Shown here one piece after another: positions 35,023-44,819 of a stretch of 64,000 nucleotides of DNA. The notes under the pieces were generated by a model. That model saw only the letters and a list, made by a program, of their open reading frames with translations, was not told the origin of the DNA and ran no database searches. How positions within the stretch are numbered: position 1 is the stretch's first letter; every line of letters starts with the position of its first letter. Source of the stretch: Salinivenus lutea (lineage in GTDB: Bacteria > Bacteroidota > Rhodothermia > Rhodothermales > Salinibacteraceae); assembly GCA_002894685.1 (NCBI GenBank), contig NCRC01000005.1, positions 98,300-162,299 on the forward strand. The letters run 5' to 3'. The translations under genes and the position numbers were made by a program.

Positions 35023-36096
35023 ATGACTTCGTCCTGCTGTTCGTGTTCTCGTCGTTTTGCTGGCGTTTCGGCCTTGTGGGCCGGGGCGCTTCTCGTGTTG
35101 AGCATGGGCCTCGTGGGCTGCGGGGGCGGCAGTGACGGGTCGGCCAGCGGCCCCAGTGGATCGGTGAGCGTGGATGGGTCGAGCACCGTCTTTCCCCTCA
35201 CCGAAGCGGTGGCCGAGGAGTTCATGCGGGCCAACCGCGGCGCCCGCGTCACGGTGGGCGTGAGCGGCACCGGCGGTGGGTTTTCCAAGTTCCTGCGCGG
35301 CGAGACGGCGGTGAACAACGCCTCGCGGCCCATCTCCCCCGGCGAGATTGAGAAAGCGGAAGCAAACGACATCGAGTTCATCGAGCTGCCGGTGGCGTAC
35401 GACGGCCTGGCCGTGACGGTCCACCCCGACAACGACTGGGTTGATTGCCTCACCGTGGAGGAGCTGCGGCGGATTTGGGAGCCGAATAGCGAGATCGACA
35501 ACTGGAGCCAGGTGCGCGACGACTTCCCGGACCGCGAGATTGAGCTGTACGGCCCAGGGACGGCCAGCGGCACCTACGACTACTTCACCGAGGCCATCAT
35601 GGGCGAGAGTGGGGCCAGCCGGTCCGACTTCACGGCGAGTGAGGACGACAACGTGCTGGTGCAGGGCATCGAGGGCACGGAGGGCGCCCTCGGCTACTTC
35701 GGGCTCGCCTACTACGAGAATAACGCCGATAAGCTGAAGGTGCTGGGCATCGACCCCGACGAGCGAGGCAGCGGGGCCTCCTGCGTGACGCCCAGCGCCG
35801 AGACGGTGAACGACGGCAGCTACCGCCCGCTCTCGCGTCCCCTCTTCATCTACGTGAACACCGCAAAGCTGGACGAGACGGCCGAGGCCTTCGGCGACTT
35901 TTACCTCCAGAACGCCGGCGACCTGGCGCCGGATGTGGGCTACGTGGGCATGCCCGATAGCACCTACGCACTGGTCCGCCAGCGCTTCCAGAACCGCACC
36001 ACCGGCACGGTCTTCGGGCGCGAGGACCTCGACGTGGCGGGTGTGCAGGTAGCAGAAACCCTCCGAAACGCGGCGCGGGCCGACACGACAGAGTAA
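35023..36096 (+). CDS. pstS: Phosphate ABC transporter substrate-binding lipoprotein
   Basis: The 357-residue protein has a lipoprotein signal ending in LGLVGCGGG (lipidated Cys near residue 33). It continues as a PstS-type binding protein: [21 protein letters not shown] (phosphate-contacting Ser/Thr), [14 protein letters not shown], and [11 protein letters not shown]. The early Cys-rich stretch SSCCSCSRR is unusual for a signal peptide. It captures phosphate outside the inner membrane and hands it to PstC-PstA. First transporter gene of the pst operon. Confidence 0.95.
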   Translation: MTSSCCSCSRRFAGVSALWAGALLVLSMGLVGCGGGSDGSASGPSGSVSVDGSSTVFPLTEAVAEEFMRANRGARVTVGVSGTGGGFSKFLRGETAVNNASRPISPGEIEKAEANDIEFIELPVAYDGLAVTVHPDNDWVDCLTVEELRRIWEPNSEIDNWSQVRDDFPDREIELYGPGTASGTYDYFTEAIMGESGASRSDFTASEDDNVLVQGIEGTEGALGYFGLAYYENNADKLKVLGIDPDERGSGASCVTPSAETVNDGSYRPLSRPLFIYVNTAKLDETAEAFGDFYLQNAGDLAPDVGYVGMPDSTYALVRQRFQNRTTGTVFGREDLDVAGVQVAETLRNAARADTTE

Positions 36097-36143
36097 GGCG
36101 AGTCGGCACGCGTGCGCTGTTCGTTCGATTGTTCTTGGCTTTT

Positions 36144-37118
36144 ATGAGTACGGAGTCTCCCCCTACCAGCACCGCCCCGGAGTCGGCCGCCGCGGAAGAC
36201 CGGGCCGCGGCGCGCCCGGCCGATGATCTCACCCAGCAGGTCTACGACAGCCCCAAAGAGCTGGCCATCAAGTACGCGCTCGGGGCGTGTGCCCTCGTGA
36301 GCGTGTTTACGACGCTTGGCATCGCCGCCGTGCTCGTTATCGAGTCGATTCCGTTTTTTCAGGAGGTGGCCCTAACCGAGTTCTTCGGGAGTGCCGAGTG
36401 GACGCCCCAGTTTTCGGAGAAGCACTTCGGCATCTGGGCCCTTCTGAGCGGCACGATCCTCGTGACGGTGATCTCGGCCGTGGTGGCGCTCCCCATCGGG
36501 CTGGCGAGTGCCATCTACATCTCCGAGTACGCCGCCGACTGGGTGCGGCGCGTGTTGAAGCCGGGCCTGGAGCTGCTGGCCGGCGTGCCGACGGTCGTGT
36601 ACGGGTACTTCGCCCTCACCTTTGTGACGCCGCTTCTGCAAACCTTCGTCCCGGGCCTGGGGGTGTACAACGCACTCAGTGCCGGCATCGTGGTCGGCAT
36701 TATGATCGTGCCGATGGTCGCCTCACTCAGCGAGGACGCCCTGCAGGCCGTGCCCGACAGCCTCTCGGGGGCCGCCTATGCCCTGGGGGCGACCAAGTTC
36801 GAGACGGTCCTGCGCGTGAACGTGCCGGCGGCGTTTAGCGGCATCATGGCCAGCTTCATCCTCGCCGTGAGCCGCGCCATCGGCGAAACAATGATCGTAA
36901 CGCTGGCCGCGGGGGCCTCGCCCAAGATGACCCTCGACCCCACGCAGTCGATCCAGACCATGACGGCCTTCATCGTGCAGGTGAGCAAGGGCGACACGCC
37001 CCAGGGCACGATCGTCTACCAGAGCATCTTTGCCGTGGGGCTCGTGCTGTTTCTCATTACCCTCGCCATGAACATCTTCGCGACCCGCATTACGCAGCGC
37101 TATCAGGAAAAATACTGA
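36144..37118 (+). CDS. pstC: Phosphate ABC transporter permease PstC
   Basis: The 324-residue inner-membrane protein has six predicted helices and the permease EAA loop [22 protein letters not shown] split here as the conserved AYALGATK core near residue 214. Additional marks are [11 protein letters not shown] and [15 protein letters not shown], specific to the PstC/PstA family. The N-terminal 35 residues form an acidic, low-complexity cytoplasmic tail. The ATG at about 36144 is preferred over an upstream TTG. It pairs with PstA. Confidence 0.93.
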   Translation: MSTESPPTSTAPESAAAEDRAAARPADDLTQQVYDSPKELAIKYALGACALVSVFTTLGIAAVLVIESIPFFQEVALTEFFGSAEWTPQFSEKHFGIWALLSGTILVTVISAVVALPIGLASAIYISEYAADWVRRVLKPGLELLAGVPTVVYGYFALTFVTPLLQTFVPGLGVYNALSAGIVVGIMIVPMVASLSEDALQAVPDSLSGAAYALGATKFETVLRVNVPAAFSGIMASFILAVSRAIGETMIVTLAAGASPKMTLDPTQSIQTMTAFIVQVSKGDTPQGTIVYQSIFAVGLVLFLITLAMNIFATRITQRYQEKY

Positions 37119-37188
37119 CGCTGAGCGGAGGGCGTTCGTGCCCCCCCTGCGCCGTTGCTGTTCATCTTGTCTGTTTCCTCCGTCCATC

Positions 37189-38076
37189 ATGGAGTCGTCC
37201 TCGAACGGCACATTTCACCTTCGCCGCACGCGCCGCAAGCGCATCGGGATGATTCTGGCCGGTGTGCTCTTTCTGGCCACCATCCTCGGCATTGTCGTCC
37301 TCGTGACGTTGCTGGTGGACGTGGCGATGCAGTCGAGAGCGTGGCTCGACATGCAGTTCCTCAACAGCCTTCCCTCGCGATTTGCGGACCAGGCCGGGAT
37401 CAAACCGCCCCTCTACGGGTCCCTCTGGCTGATGGGGCTCACTGCGCTCATCTCTGTGCCGCTGGGGGTGGCCTCGGCGGTCTACCTCGAAGAATACGCC
37501 CGGGACGGATGGTTCTTGCAGCTCATCCAGATTAACATTGCCAACCTGGCCGGGGTGCCGTCGGTGGTGTACGGCATTCTGGGGCTGGCCCTCTTCGTCC
37601 GCTTTGCGGCGCTGGGGCAGAGCCTGCTGGCCGGGGCCCTTACGCTGAGCCTACTCATCTTGCCGATTATCATCATTAGCACGCAGGAGGCGCTCCGGAG
37701 CCTGCCCACGGGGCTGCGCGAAAGTGCCTACGCCCTGGGGGCCACGCGCTGGCAGGTGATCTGGAGCCACGTCCTGCCGAACGCCGCCCCCGGCATCTTT
37801 ACCGGCGTGATCCTGGCCCTCAGCCGCGCCATTGGCGAGACGGCGCCCCTCATTCTTATCGGAGCGCTCACCTTCGTGCCGTTCCTGCCGCAGAGTGCGA
37901 TGGATCAGTTTACGGCGCTGCCGATTCAGATCTTCAACTGGACCGCCCGCCCGCAGGACGAATTTCGGGGCCTGGCCGCCGCCGCCATCGTGGTGCTCAT
38001 GATCCTGCTGTTTGCGATGAACCTCTCCGCCATCCTGCTTCGTGACTACTTCGAGCGGCAGACCGCCGGGGAGTAG
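37189..38076 (+). CDS. pstA: Phosphate ABC transporter permease PstA
   Basis: The 295-residue membrane protein has six predicted helices. It shows [24 protein letters not shown] and the permease loop core [15 protein letters not shown], as in PstC. A basic N-terminal tail (RRTRRKRIG) precedes the first helix. The ATG at 37189 is well placed in the 70-base gap after pstC. With PstC it forms the phosphate channel energised by PstB. Confidence 0.95.
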   Translation: MESSSNGTFHLRRTRRKRIGMILAGVLFLATILGIVVLVTLLVDVAMQSRAWLDMQFLNSLPSRFADQAGIKPPLYGSLWLMGLTALISVPLGVASAVYLEEYARDGWFLQLIQINIANLAGVPSVVYGILGLALFVRFAALGQSLLAGALTLSLLILPIIIISTQEALRSLPTGLRESAYALGATRWQVIWSHVLPNAAPGIFTGVILALSRAIGETAPLILIGALTFVPFLPQSAMDQFTALPIQIFNWTARPQDEFRGLAAAAIVVLMILLFAMNLSAILLRDYFERQTAGE

Positions 38077-38090
38077 CCGCCTCGTCCGTT

Positions 38091-39020
38091 GTGCCCGCAG
38101 ATTCGCCCGCTGTGCCCATGCCGACCGATATGCCCAACGACAATCCCCGCCCCGACTCCTCGCCGGACATGGACGAGACGGTGTCCGATTCCGCGCCGGA
38201 GCCCGTGTCGGCGAACGGACAGGCGGACCCGGACGACGCCGCGGCCGCGCCCCCGAAGGCCGACCCGTCGGTCCGACCAAAAATTGAAATCCAGGACCTC
38301 AACTTCTGGTACACGGACACCCACGCCCTGAAGGGCATCACGATGAACGTAAAGCCCCACCAGGTGACGGCCCTCATCGGCCCCTCGGGCTGCGGGAAGT
38401 CGACCCTGCTGCGGTGCCTCAACCGGATGAACGAGCTGATCGACGGCACGACGCTGGAGGGCGACATTCATGTCGACGGACAGGACATCTACGCTCCCGA
38501 CACCGACCCCGTGATGGTGCGCCGGCGCATCGGGATGGTGTTTCAGAAGCCCAACCCCTTCCCCAAAACCATCTACAAGAATGTTGCCTGGGGCGCGCAG
38601 ATCAACGGCTACACCGGCGACATGGACGACCTCGTCGAGCGGTCGCTCCGGCAGGCCGCCCTGTGGGACGAGGTGAAGGACCAGCTGCACTCCAGCGCCC
38701 TCAACCTGAGCGGGGGGCAGCAGCAGCGCCTCTGCATCGCCCGCACCCTGGCCGTGCAGCCCGACGTGGTGCTCATGGATGAGCCGGCCAGCGCCCTCGA
38801 CCCCATCGCCACCTCGAAGATTGAGGAGACGATCACGGAGCTGAAATCGGACTATACCATTGTGATCGTCACCCACAACATGCAGCAGGCCTCCCGCATC
38901 AGCGACGAGACCGCCTTCCTCTACATGGGCCGTCTCGTCGAGATGAACCCGACCGAGAAGCTCTTCACCCGTCCCGAGAAGGACCGGACCGAGGCCTACG
39001 TGACGGGGCGCTTCGGGTAA
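38091..39020 (+). CDS. pstB: Phosphate ABC transporter ATP-binding protein PstB
   Basis: The ATPase has Walker [21 protein letters not shown], the PstB-specific [19 protein letters not shown], the signature [18 protein letters not shown] and Walker [14 protein letters not shown]. An acidic, disordered extension of about 60 residues precedes the domain, longer than in mesophilic PstB. The frame opens at a GTG (38091); an ATG at 38118 is an equally good start and would give 300 residues. It lies 14 bases after pstA. Confidence 0.95.
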   Translation: MPADSPAVPMPTDMPNDNPRPDSSPDMDETVSDSAPEPVSANGQADPDDAAAAPPKADPSVRPKIEIQDLNFWYTDTHALKGITMNVKPHQVTALIGPSGCGKSTLLRCLNRMNELIDGTTLEGDIHVDGQDIYAPDTDPVMVRRRIGMVFQKPNPFPKTIYKNVAWGAQINGYTGDMDDLVERSLRQAALWDEVKDQLHSSALNLSGGQQQRLCIARTLAVQPDVVLMDEPASALDPIATSKIEETITELKSDYTIVIVTHNMQQASRISDETAFLYMGRLVEMNPTEKLFTRPEKDRTEAYVTGRFG

Positions 39021-39091
39021 GACCGCCGCGGGGACCCCACCGGGTCGGACGGCGTACACCTCTCTTCCTTTCTCGTCATCTCCTCTGGGCC

Positions 39092-39823
39092 ATGCCGAAT
39101 CGCACCTCCCTCGACCAGGAGCTCGCGTCGCTCCGCGGCCTGATCGCCGATATGGCCAACCGCGTCGATGAGCAGTTCGCGGACGCCATCAACGCCCTGC
39201 TGCAGGGCGACGAGGCCCTCGCCGAGACCGTCGCCGAGCGCGACGACCAGGTCGACGCCCTGGAGCTGCGCATCGACCGGCAGTGCGAGCGCATTCTGGC
39301 CCTGCACGCGCCGGTGGCGGTCGACCTGCGCATGCTCATCATGGCGGTCAAGATCAACACCGACTTCGAGCGGATTGGGGACCACTGCCGCAACCTCGCC
39401 CGCAACGCCCGTCACCTCGTGGATGCCCAGGCGCTCGTGGAGAAGACGCGCCTGTCGAAGATGGCCGATATGTCGCGCACCATGCTCCGGGAGGCGGAGA
39501 TTGCGTTTCTGGAGAACGACCGCCTGAAGGCACGGAAGGTGATTGCGCGCGACCTGCAGGTAAATCGCCTGCACGACGAGACGGTGGACACCCTCGTGGC
39601 GCTGTCCACCGAAGATCCGAGCCAGGCCGAACGGATTGCCCACCTGCTCACGGCCAGCAAGGCCCTGGAGCGCATCTCCGACCACACGAAAAACATCGCC
39701 CAGAGCATTGTCTTCATGATCGAGGGGCGCGACATCCGGCACGGGGGGCTCGAGGACGAGGAGGCGGAAGAGGCGGCCGCGGGCGGAGATACGGCCCCGG
39801 AATCGTCTCCGTCCGACACGTAA
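39092..39823 (+). CDS. phoU: Phosphate signalling protein PhoU
   Basis: The 243-residue all-helical protein has the two PhoU three-helix bundles with the metal-binding motifs ERDDQVDALELRID and KINTDFERIGDHCRNLARNA, repeated in the second half as KALERISDHTKNIAQS. PhoU links PstB to the phosphate sensor and turns off the Pho response when phosphate is ample. The last 25 residues are an acidic tail. It closes the pst operon, as in many bacteria. Confidence 0.95.
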   Translation: MPNRTSLDQELASLRGLIADMANRVDEQFADAINALLQGDEALAETVAERDDQVDALELRIDRQCERILALHAPVAVDLRMLIMAVKINTDFERIGDHCRNLARNARHLVDAQALVEKTRLSKMADMSRTMLREAEIAFLENDRLKARKVIARDLQVNRLHDETVDTLVALSTEDPSQAERIAHLLTASKALERISDHTKNIAQSIVFMIEGRDIRHGGLEDEEAEEAAAGGDTAPESSPSDT

Positions 39824-39852
39824 GGCGGATTCGGGCAGCTCGGGGGGGCAAC

Positions 39853-39886
39853 AAAAAACCCCGTGGCGCGGGAGTGCACCACGGGG
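39853..39886 (-). terminator. Terminator of the tRNA-Gln gene
   Basis: On the minus strand CCCCGTGG and CCACGGGG form a perfect 8-bp stem around 12 bases, followed directly by six T. It lies 16 bases past the tRNA 3' end. In the other direction it may also help stop phoU transcripts, but without a T-run. Confidence 0.85.
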
Positions 39887-39901
39887 CAGTGTCGTCGTCG
39901 G

Positions 39902-39974
39902 TTGCCCAGGGTGGATTCGAACCACCAGCCTCCCGGTCCAGAGCCGGACGCTCTGCCGATTGAGCTACTGGGCA
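39902..39974 (-). tRNA. tRNA-Gln (anticodon CTG)
   Basis: The minus strand folds as a complete cloverleaf: acceptor TGCCCAG/CTGGGCA, D-stem GCTC/GAGC, anticodon stem TCCGG/CCGGG with loop CTCTGGA, and T-arm GGTGG TTCGAAT CCACC. The anticodon is CTG, which reads CAG. The total is 73 bases with discriminator A; the 3' CCA is not encoded. It is a solitary gene with its own terminator. Confidence 0.95.
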
Positions 39975-40027
39975 CTCGATGGCCGCCGGGCCCCTCGGCC
40001 CGAGACGGACGTACAGAAATGACAGGC

Positions 40028-40945
40028 TTAGCCGCCCGGTTCCGACGCGTCGGCACTCGGTGGGGGTTTGATGGACGCTTCACCGTCCGCCGTGTCGTTC
40101 GCGGGCGGGGACGCCGCCGGGTCGAGCCACGCGGTGGCCGCCGCGTCGGTGTCGGCCATGCCGTCGGCCTCCGCCACGGACACGCCCCGCCACGCCGCGA
40201 TCTGGGCAATGATGCGGGCCCGCACCCGCCGCTGCAGCGCCCGCGCCTCGTCGGACGTGTATCCGTCGGTGGGCACCGGCTCGAGCACCTTCACGCGGAT
40301 GGGCTCGGGGTTGGGGTCGAACCAGATCGAATGCTTTGGGAGCGCCTCGTGCGTGCCGTCGATGGCGAGGGGGAGGACGGGCACGCCCGCCTTGATGGCC
40401 AGCCGAAACGCCCCGTCCGAGAACCGATGCACGCGTCCGTCGCGCGACCGGGTGCCCTCGGGAAAAAACATGACGCTGCACCGCTTCTTCAGGTACTCGC
40501 GGGAGGTCGCCAGCACGGCCCCCCGGCTCTTTTTGTCGCTCCGGTCCACGCAGATGTCGCCGCTGAGGCGAAGGAGCCACCCGGCAAACGGGAGGTCGAA
40601 CAGGGCCTTCTTGGCCACCCACTTCATCTCCCAGGGCACGTGGGCGATGATGGGCGGGTCGGCCTGCGAGAAGTGGTTGCCCACCACCACGTACGGGTTG
40701 CGCGGGTCGTCGGGGAAGGGGCCCTCCAGTTCAATCTGCCAGAACGGGTTCACGTAGGTCAGCAGGCGCCCCATGATGCGGAGCGTATAGCCGGCGTAGT
40801 AGTGGGCCGGGTCGCGGTCCAGCAGGCGCGCCACGGCCATCACGGGCACCCACAGGACAATGATGGTGCCGATGGCAAACCATACCCAGAGGGAAACCAG
40901 AACGGAGCGCACGGGGCCGGGGGCGTAACGACAAAAGCAATGCAT
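40028..40945 (-). CDS. 1-acyl-sn-glycerol-3-phosphate acyltransferase
   Basis: The 305-residue protein has one or two N-terminal membrane helices (about 14-38) and a PlsC-type acyltransferase domain: the catalytic NHFSQAD motif (HX4D) near residue 90, ICVDRSDKKSRGA, FFPEGTRS near 158 and PVLPLAIDG. It should acylate lysophosphatidic acid at the inner membrane to make phosphatidic acid. The last 60 residues are an acidic, Ala/Pro-rich tail without known function. The ATG at 40945 lies just before the first helix; an upstream open frame adds 43 residues of no recognisable content. Confidence 0.88.
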   Translation of the reverse strand: MHCFCRYAPGPVRSVLVSLWVWFAIGTIIVLWVPVMAVARLLDRDPAHYYAGYTLRIMGRLLTYVNPFWQIELEGPFPDDPRNPYVVVGNHFSQADPPIIAHVPWEMKWVAKKALFDLPFAGWLLRLSGDICVDRSDKKSRGAVLATSREYLKKRCSVMFFPEGTRSRDGRVHRFSDGAFRLAIKAGVPVLPLAIDGTHEALPKHSIWFDPNPEPIRVKVLEPVPTDGYTSDEARALQRRVRARIIAQIAAWRGVSVAEADGMADTDAAATAWLDPAASPPANDTADGEASIKPPPSADASEPGG

Positions 40946-41094
40946 GGACCCTACTTCCGGCCCCGCGCCTTTGGTTCGGCGGAGCCGGACGGGAAGGGGC
41001 GATCGTGAATCCACGACGGCTTTGCATCGGTCCTCCGCGTTCCGCGTACGAAACAGTCCACACCGAAGGATCACCCCCCGGTCCGTTCCCGGCC

Positions 41095-41787
41095 ATGTCC
41101 GACGCCCCCGACATTCTCAAGTACTTCCACCAGGAGCCGGCCCTCATTGAGCCCCTGACGCCCGACCACGACCCGGATGCTCGGCGGCGGGCCGACCGCT
41201 CGCCCGTGCCCGACGGGCCCCTGGACGACCCGTTCGACACGGAGGAGGCCTACCGCGGCTACCTCGCCGGAACCAATCGCGCCGACGACCGCGTGGGCCT
41301 TACGACGCTCCGTCCCCCGGACGCGTACGTCGCGCCCCTCCTCGACGCGCTGGGACAGGGGTGGTGGGGGCGCGCGCTGGGGCCCGACACGGCACACGCG
41401 CTGGAGGCCGACGAGGCCCGGCGCATCCTGCGAACCCCGGGGCGAACCGCCGTCCTCGTAACGGCCGAGCGGCCGGTGGCCCCGGAGCGCATGGCCGCCG
41501 TGGCGGGGGACGGGCCTCGCCGCACTCTTCCGGCCCTTCAGCCCCTCCTCGACGCGGCCCACGTCGTCTTCTTTCCCGAACCGGCCCACGACGGGCACGA
41601 CTGGACCTTCTTCTCGGCCCACCCGATGCGGGAGCGGCTCGTTTCGGCCTTCCGGGCCCACCCCACCGACGCCGTCCGCCGGTTCGTTCTGCCCCACAAG
41701 CACGCCCGCTCTGAATCCAAATTCTACTTCGACACATGGCAACTGACGGAAACGTCGCCCCTTCCGGACTACATCGAGGAAGTGTAG
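41095..41787 (+). CDS. Hypothetical acidic protein before ribD
   Basis: The 230-residue protein is soluble and has no signal peptide or membrane segment. It contains DILKYFHQEPALIEPL at the N-terminus, a middle region with EADEARRILRTPGRTAVLVTAE and the C-terminal segment HPTDAVRRFVLPHKHARSESKFYF. I do not recognise a family. Its last 52 bases overlap the beginning of ribD in another frame, which suggests tight translational coupling or a later ribD start. It is divergent from the acyltransferase. Confidence 0.6.
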   Translation: MSDAPDILKYFHQEPALIEPLTPDHDPDARRRADRSPVPDGPLDDPFDTEEAYRGYLAGTNRADDRVGLTTLRPPDAYVAPLLDALGQGWWGRALGPDTAHALEADEARRILRTPGRTAVLVTAERPVAPERMAAVAGDGPRRTLPALQPLLDAAHVVFFPEPAHDGHDWTFFSAHPMRERLVSAFRAHPTDAVRRFVLPHKHARSESKFYFDTWQLTETSPLPDYIEEV

Positions 41788-42932
41788 CGCCGGCTGGGGA
41801 CCACGGGCACGCGCACTGGATGGAGCGGGCGCTGGCCCGGGCCCGCGAGGGGGCCGGGCACGTAAGCCCGAATCCCATGGTGGGGGCCGTGCTCGTAGGA
41901 CCGGACGGCACCGTGCGGGGCGAAGGGGCGCACGAGGTGTACGGTGGGCCGCACGCCGAGGCGCAGGCCATTCGGGACGCGGAGCAGCGACACGGCGCCG
42001 CCGCGCTCCGCGACGCCACGCTCTACGTGACCCTGGAGCCGTGCCGGCACCACGGGAAGACCCCGCCCTGCACCAACCTTATTCTGGAAAAGAACATTCC
42101 ACGGGTCGTCGTGGGCACGATCGACCCGTTCCCCTCGGCGCAAGGAGAGGGCATTCGGCAGCTGCGCACTCAGGGCGTCGAGGTGGAGGTAGGGGTGTGC
42201 GAGCATGCCTGCCGTCGGCTCAACGAGGCGTTCTTTCACCACGTCGAGACGGGCCGCCCGCTCGTGACGCTCAAAATCGCACAGACGCTCGACGGCCGCG
42301 TGGCCACCGCCACCGGCGACAGCCAGTGGATCACCGGTCCGGAGGCCCGGACGCTCGTCCACCAGTGGCGGGCCGAACTGGATGGGGTGCTCGTGGGCAC
42401 GGGCACGGCCCGGAGCGACGATCCTCGTCTCACGGTGCGCCACGTCGACGGCCCGCAGCCGCTCCGCCTCGTCCTCGACCGCGAGGGCACCCTGCCGCCG
42501 GATCGTACCCTCTTCACCGATCTTGAGGCCGCCGAGACGGTGGCCGTGACCGGAGCTGAGCGCGACCGCCCCGCCTACGCCGACGCGCTGGAGGCGGCCG
42601 GCGGGCACCTCCTCCGCGTTCCCGAAACCGAGGACGGCCACCTCGATCTTGCGGCCCTTCTCCAGCGCCTGGGCACCGATGCGGGGCACGACGCCGAGCC
42701 CCTCCAGTCGCTGCTGGTGGAAGCCGGCCCCGGCCTCGCCACGGCGCTGCTGCGGCAGGACCTCGTGGACCGCTTCTTCTGCTTTGTGGCGCCGAAGGTG
42801 GTGGGCGCCGGCACGCCCAGCATCCGCGACCTCGGCATTGCCGCGATGGACGACGCGCGCACCTTTGCGGAGCAGGCGTGGGAGGGCGTCGGCGAGGACA
42901 TGCTGCTGCGCGGGTACTGCCGCGAGGTGTAA
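41736..42932 (+). CDS. ribD: Bifunctional diaminohydroxyphosphoribosylaminopyrimidine deaminase / reductase
   Basis: The protein carries out two successive steps of riboflavin synthesis. The N-terminal deaminase (to about residue 150) has the zinc ligands in GGPHAEAQAI and LEPCRHHGKTPPC, and NPMVGAVLVG. The C-terminal reductase (about 175-395) has VTLKIAQTLDGRVAT and LLVEAGPGLATALL. The frame opens with ATG at 41736 inside the upstream gene; the ATG at 41820 (MERALARAREG) fits the usual RibD N-terminus and avoids most overlap. No FMN riboswitch is seen upstream. The next riboflavin gene in the window, ribE, lies 4 kb away on the other strand. Confidence 0.93.
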   Translation: MATDGNVAPSGLHRGSVAPAGDHGHAHWMERALARAREGAGHVSPNPMVGAVLVGPDGTVRGEGAHEVYGGPHAEAQAIRDAEQRHGAAALRDATLYVTLEPCRHHGKTPPCTNLILEKNIPRVVVGTIDPFPSAQGEGIRQLRTQGVEVEVGVCEHACRRLNEAFFHHVETGRPLVTLKIAQTLDGRVATATGDSQWITGPEARTLVHQWRAELDGVLVGTGTARSDDPRLTVRHVDGPQPLRLVLDREGTLPPDRTLFTDLEAAETVAVTGAERDRPAYADALEAAGGHLLRVPETEDGHLDLAALLQRLGTDAGHDAEPLQSLLVEAGPGLATALLRQDLVDRFFCFVAPKVVGAGTPSIRDLGIAAMDDARTFAEQAWEGVGEDMLLRGYCREV

Positions 42933-43021
42933 CGACGCCCCCGCCGAAGACGAGGAACCGCGGGGATGGGCCCCTCCGTTCACACGTCCTGCATGATGTT
43001 GTCACGACCGCCTCCGCTGCC

Positions 43022-43609
43022 ATGCCGACGCCCACGACCGACCGGCCCGAGGTGGATCCGCCCTCGAAGGATCGGTATACCTACGAGGACTACCAGCAAC
43101 TCCCCGAGGGCGCGCCGTACGAACTGATCCACGGACACCTCGTGATGTCTCCGTCCCCGACCGTTCAACATCAGGACCTTGTGCTTTTTCTGGCCTCTGC
43201 GCTGCGGGACTTTGCGCACGCGGGACCGGGGGGGAAGGTCTCAATCGCCCCGATGGATGTGCGCCTCGCCGACGACACCGTCGTGCAGCCCGACGTGCTG
43301 TACGTGGGCCCCGACCGGGCCGACCGAATTGGGGAGCAAGAGATTGATGGGGCGCCCACGCTCATCGTCGAGGTGGCCTCGCCGTCCACCAGTCATCTTG
43401 ACGCGTTCGATAAGAAGCAACTCTACGAGGCGCACGGCGTCCGCGAATACTGGATCGTAGACCCCGACACGAAGACGCTCGAGATCTACGTGCCGGGTGA
43501 GGACGGGTACACCCTCCACCAGCGTCGGGTGGGCACCGGACGCGTGGCCTCGCGCCTGTTCGAGGCGTTCTCGGTGGAGCTGGCGGCACTGTTCTCGGAG
43601 GCGGACTGA
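43022..43609 (+). CDS. Uma2-family (DUF820) putative endonuclease
   Basis: The 195-residue protein is of the PD-(D/E)XK Uma2 family. It begins with YTYEDYQQLPEGAPYELIHG, followed by VQPDVLYV (catalytic Asp), LIVEVASPST (Glu) and KKQLYEAHGVREYWIVDP (Lys and conserved Trp-Val-Asp). This family is expanded in cyanobacteria, Chloroflexi and Salinibacter-like genomes and its biological role is poorly known. It stands alone between ribD and the asparaginase gene. Confidence 0.88.
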   Translation: MPTPTTDRPEVDPPSKDRYTYEDYQQLPEGAPYELIHGHLVMSPSPTVQHQDLVLFLASALRDFAHAGPGGKVSIAPMDVRLADDTVVQPDVLYVGPDRADRIGEQEIDGAPTLIVEVASPSTSHLDAFDKKQLYEAHGVREYWIVDPDTKTLEIYVPGEDGYTLHQRRVGTGRVASRLFEAFSVELAALFSEAD

Positions 43610-43708
43610 GCGGGGCGAGGGCACTGGCGCACTGTGCGTTTGGCAGAGTCGGCCCCGCTTCCGTTTCTTGGGAGGCCCGCTCGTTGTCTCCAAGTGTCCC
43701 GCTCGTCT

Positions 43709-44740
43709 ATGCCCAGCCGTCGTCAGTTTTTGAGAATGAGCGCAGCCGGAAGTGCGGCGGTCCCGTTTATGCGCTGGTCCGGGGCCGGGGCCGAGGGACC
43801 CGCCCGCCGGCCCATCGTGGTCTCCACCTGGGGCTTTGGCGAGGCGGCCAACGAGGCGGCGTGGGAGGTTCTCCAGCACCCCGACGGCTACGTGCTCGAC
43901 GCGGTGGAGCAGGGCGTGGGGCGCATCGAGGCCGATCCCGAGATTCACACCGTGGGCCTCGGGGGTCGGCCCGATGCCAGCGGCACCGTCACGCTCGACG
44001 CTTGCGTGATGGACGAGCACGGGCGCTACGGCGCGGTGGCGGCACTGGAAAACGTCCTGCATCCAACCGCCGTGGCCCGTCGCGTGAAGGAGGACTCGCC
44101 CCACTCGCTTCTCGTAGCCGACGGGGCCCGTCGTTTTGCCCGTGCGCAGGGCATGGAGGAGCAGAACCTCTTGACGGACGAGATGGCCGCGGCGTGGCGC
44201 GAATGGAAGAAAAAGAATCCGGACGCGGTCCCCGACGCCCCCGAGGCCAACGTCGAGGCCCAAGACACCACCCGCCGGGGCGGCGCGGGCAACCACGACA
44301 CCATCGGCATGCTGGCGGTCGACGCGCAGGGGCGCCTGGGCGGGGCCTGCACCACCAGCGGCACGGCGTGGAAGCAGCCGGGGCGCGTTGGGGATTCGCC
44401 GCTCGTGGGCGCGGGGCTCTTCGTGGACCCGGACGTGGGGGCGGCCTGCGCGACCGGCTGGGGCGAGGCCATCATGCGTGTGGCGGGGAGCCACGTGGTC
44501 GTGGAGGCGATGCGGCACGGAAAGGGGCCCGAGGCGGCCTGTCGCGACGCCGCCCGCCGCGTCCAGGCCCGCTCGGACCATGACAACGTGCAGGCTGGTT
44601 TCCTCGCGCTGAGGGCCGACGGCCGCGCCGGCGCCCACGGCGTCCGCTCCGGGTTCGACGTGGCGATTTTCGACGAGGCGGAGGGCAGCCGCCGAGTCGA
44701 GGCCCCCGCCCTCGTGGACCCGGCGCCCGAGTCGGAGTAG
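43709..44740 (+). CDS. Ntn-type isoaspartyl peptidase / glycosylasparaginase
   Basis: The 343-residue protein opens with a twin-arginine signal, SRRQFLRMSAAG, so it is probably exported folded by the Tat route. The Ntn hydrolase domain is autocleaved before the Thr of NHDTIGML (near residue 198), which becomes the nucleophile. Other marks are GGRPDASGTVTLDACVMD and GACTTSGTAWKQPGRVGDSPLVG split by the substrate-binding Arg/Asp. It resembles N4-(beta-N-acetylglucosaminyl)-L-asparaginase more than plant-type L-asparaginase. It would act in the periplasm on glycosylated or isoaspartyl substrates. Confidence 0.87.
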   Translation: MPSRRQFLRMSAAGSAAVPFMRWSGAGAEGPARRPIVVSTWGFGEAANEAAWEVLQHPDGYVLDAVEQGVGRIEADPEIHTVGLGGRPDASGTVTLDACVMDEHGRYGAVAALENVLHPTAVARRVKEDSPHSLLVADGARRFARAQGMEEQNLLTDEMAAAWREWKKKNPDAVPDAPEANVEAQDTTRRGGAGNHDTIGMLAVDAQGRLGGACTTSGTAWKQPGRVGDSPLVGAGLFVDPDVGAACATGWGEAIMRVAGSHVVVEAMRHGKGPEAACRDAARRVQARSDHDNVQAGFLALRADGRAGAHGVRSGFDVAIFDEAEGSRRVEAPALVDPAPESE

Positions 44741-44819
44741 CGGCGCGACCGTAGCGACGCGGCCCGGCCGTGCATGCCGGTCTCCTGTCCAACGACGCTC
44801 CCCCCTGATTGCCCCTACG

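Noticed and set aside
36121..36144. TTG upstream of pstC as its start codon
   Set aside because: It adds five residues without family support, and a good ATG follows directly.
43022..43609. Uma2 protein as sign of a transposon or defence island
   Set aside because: No transposase, inverted repeats or defence genes accompany it; the family is commonly scattered as single genes.
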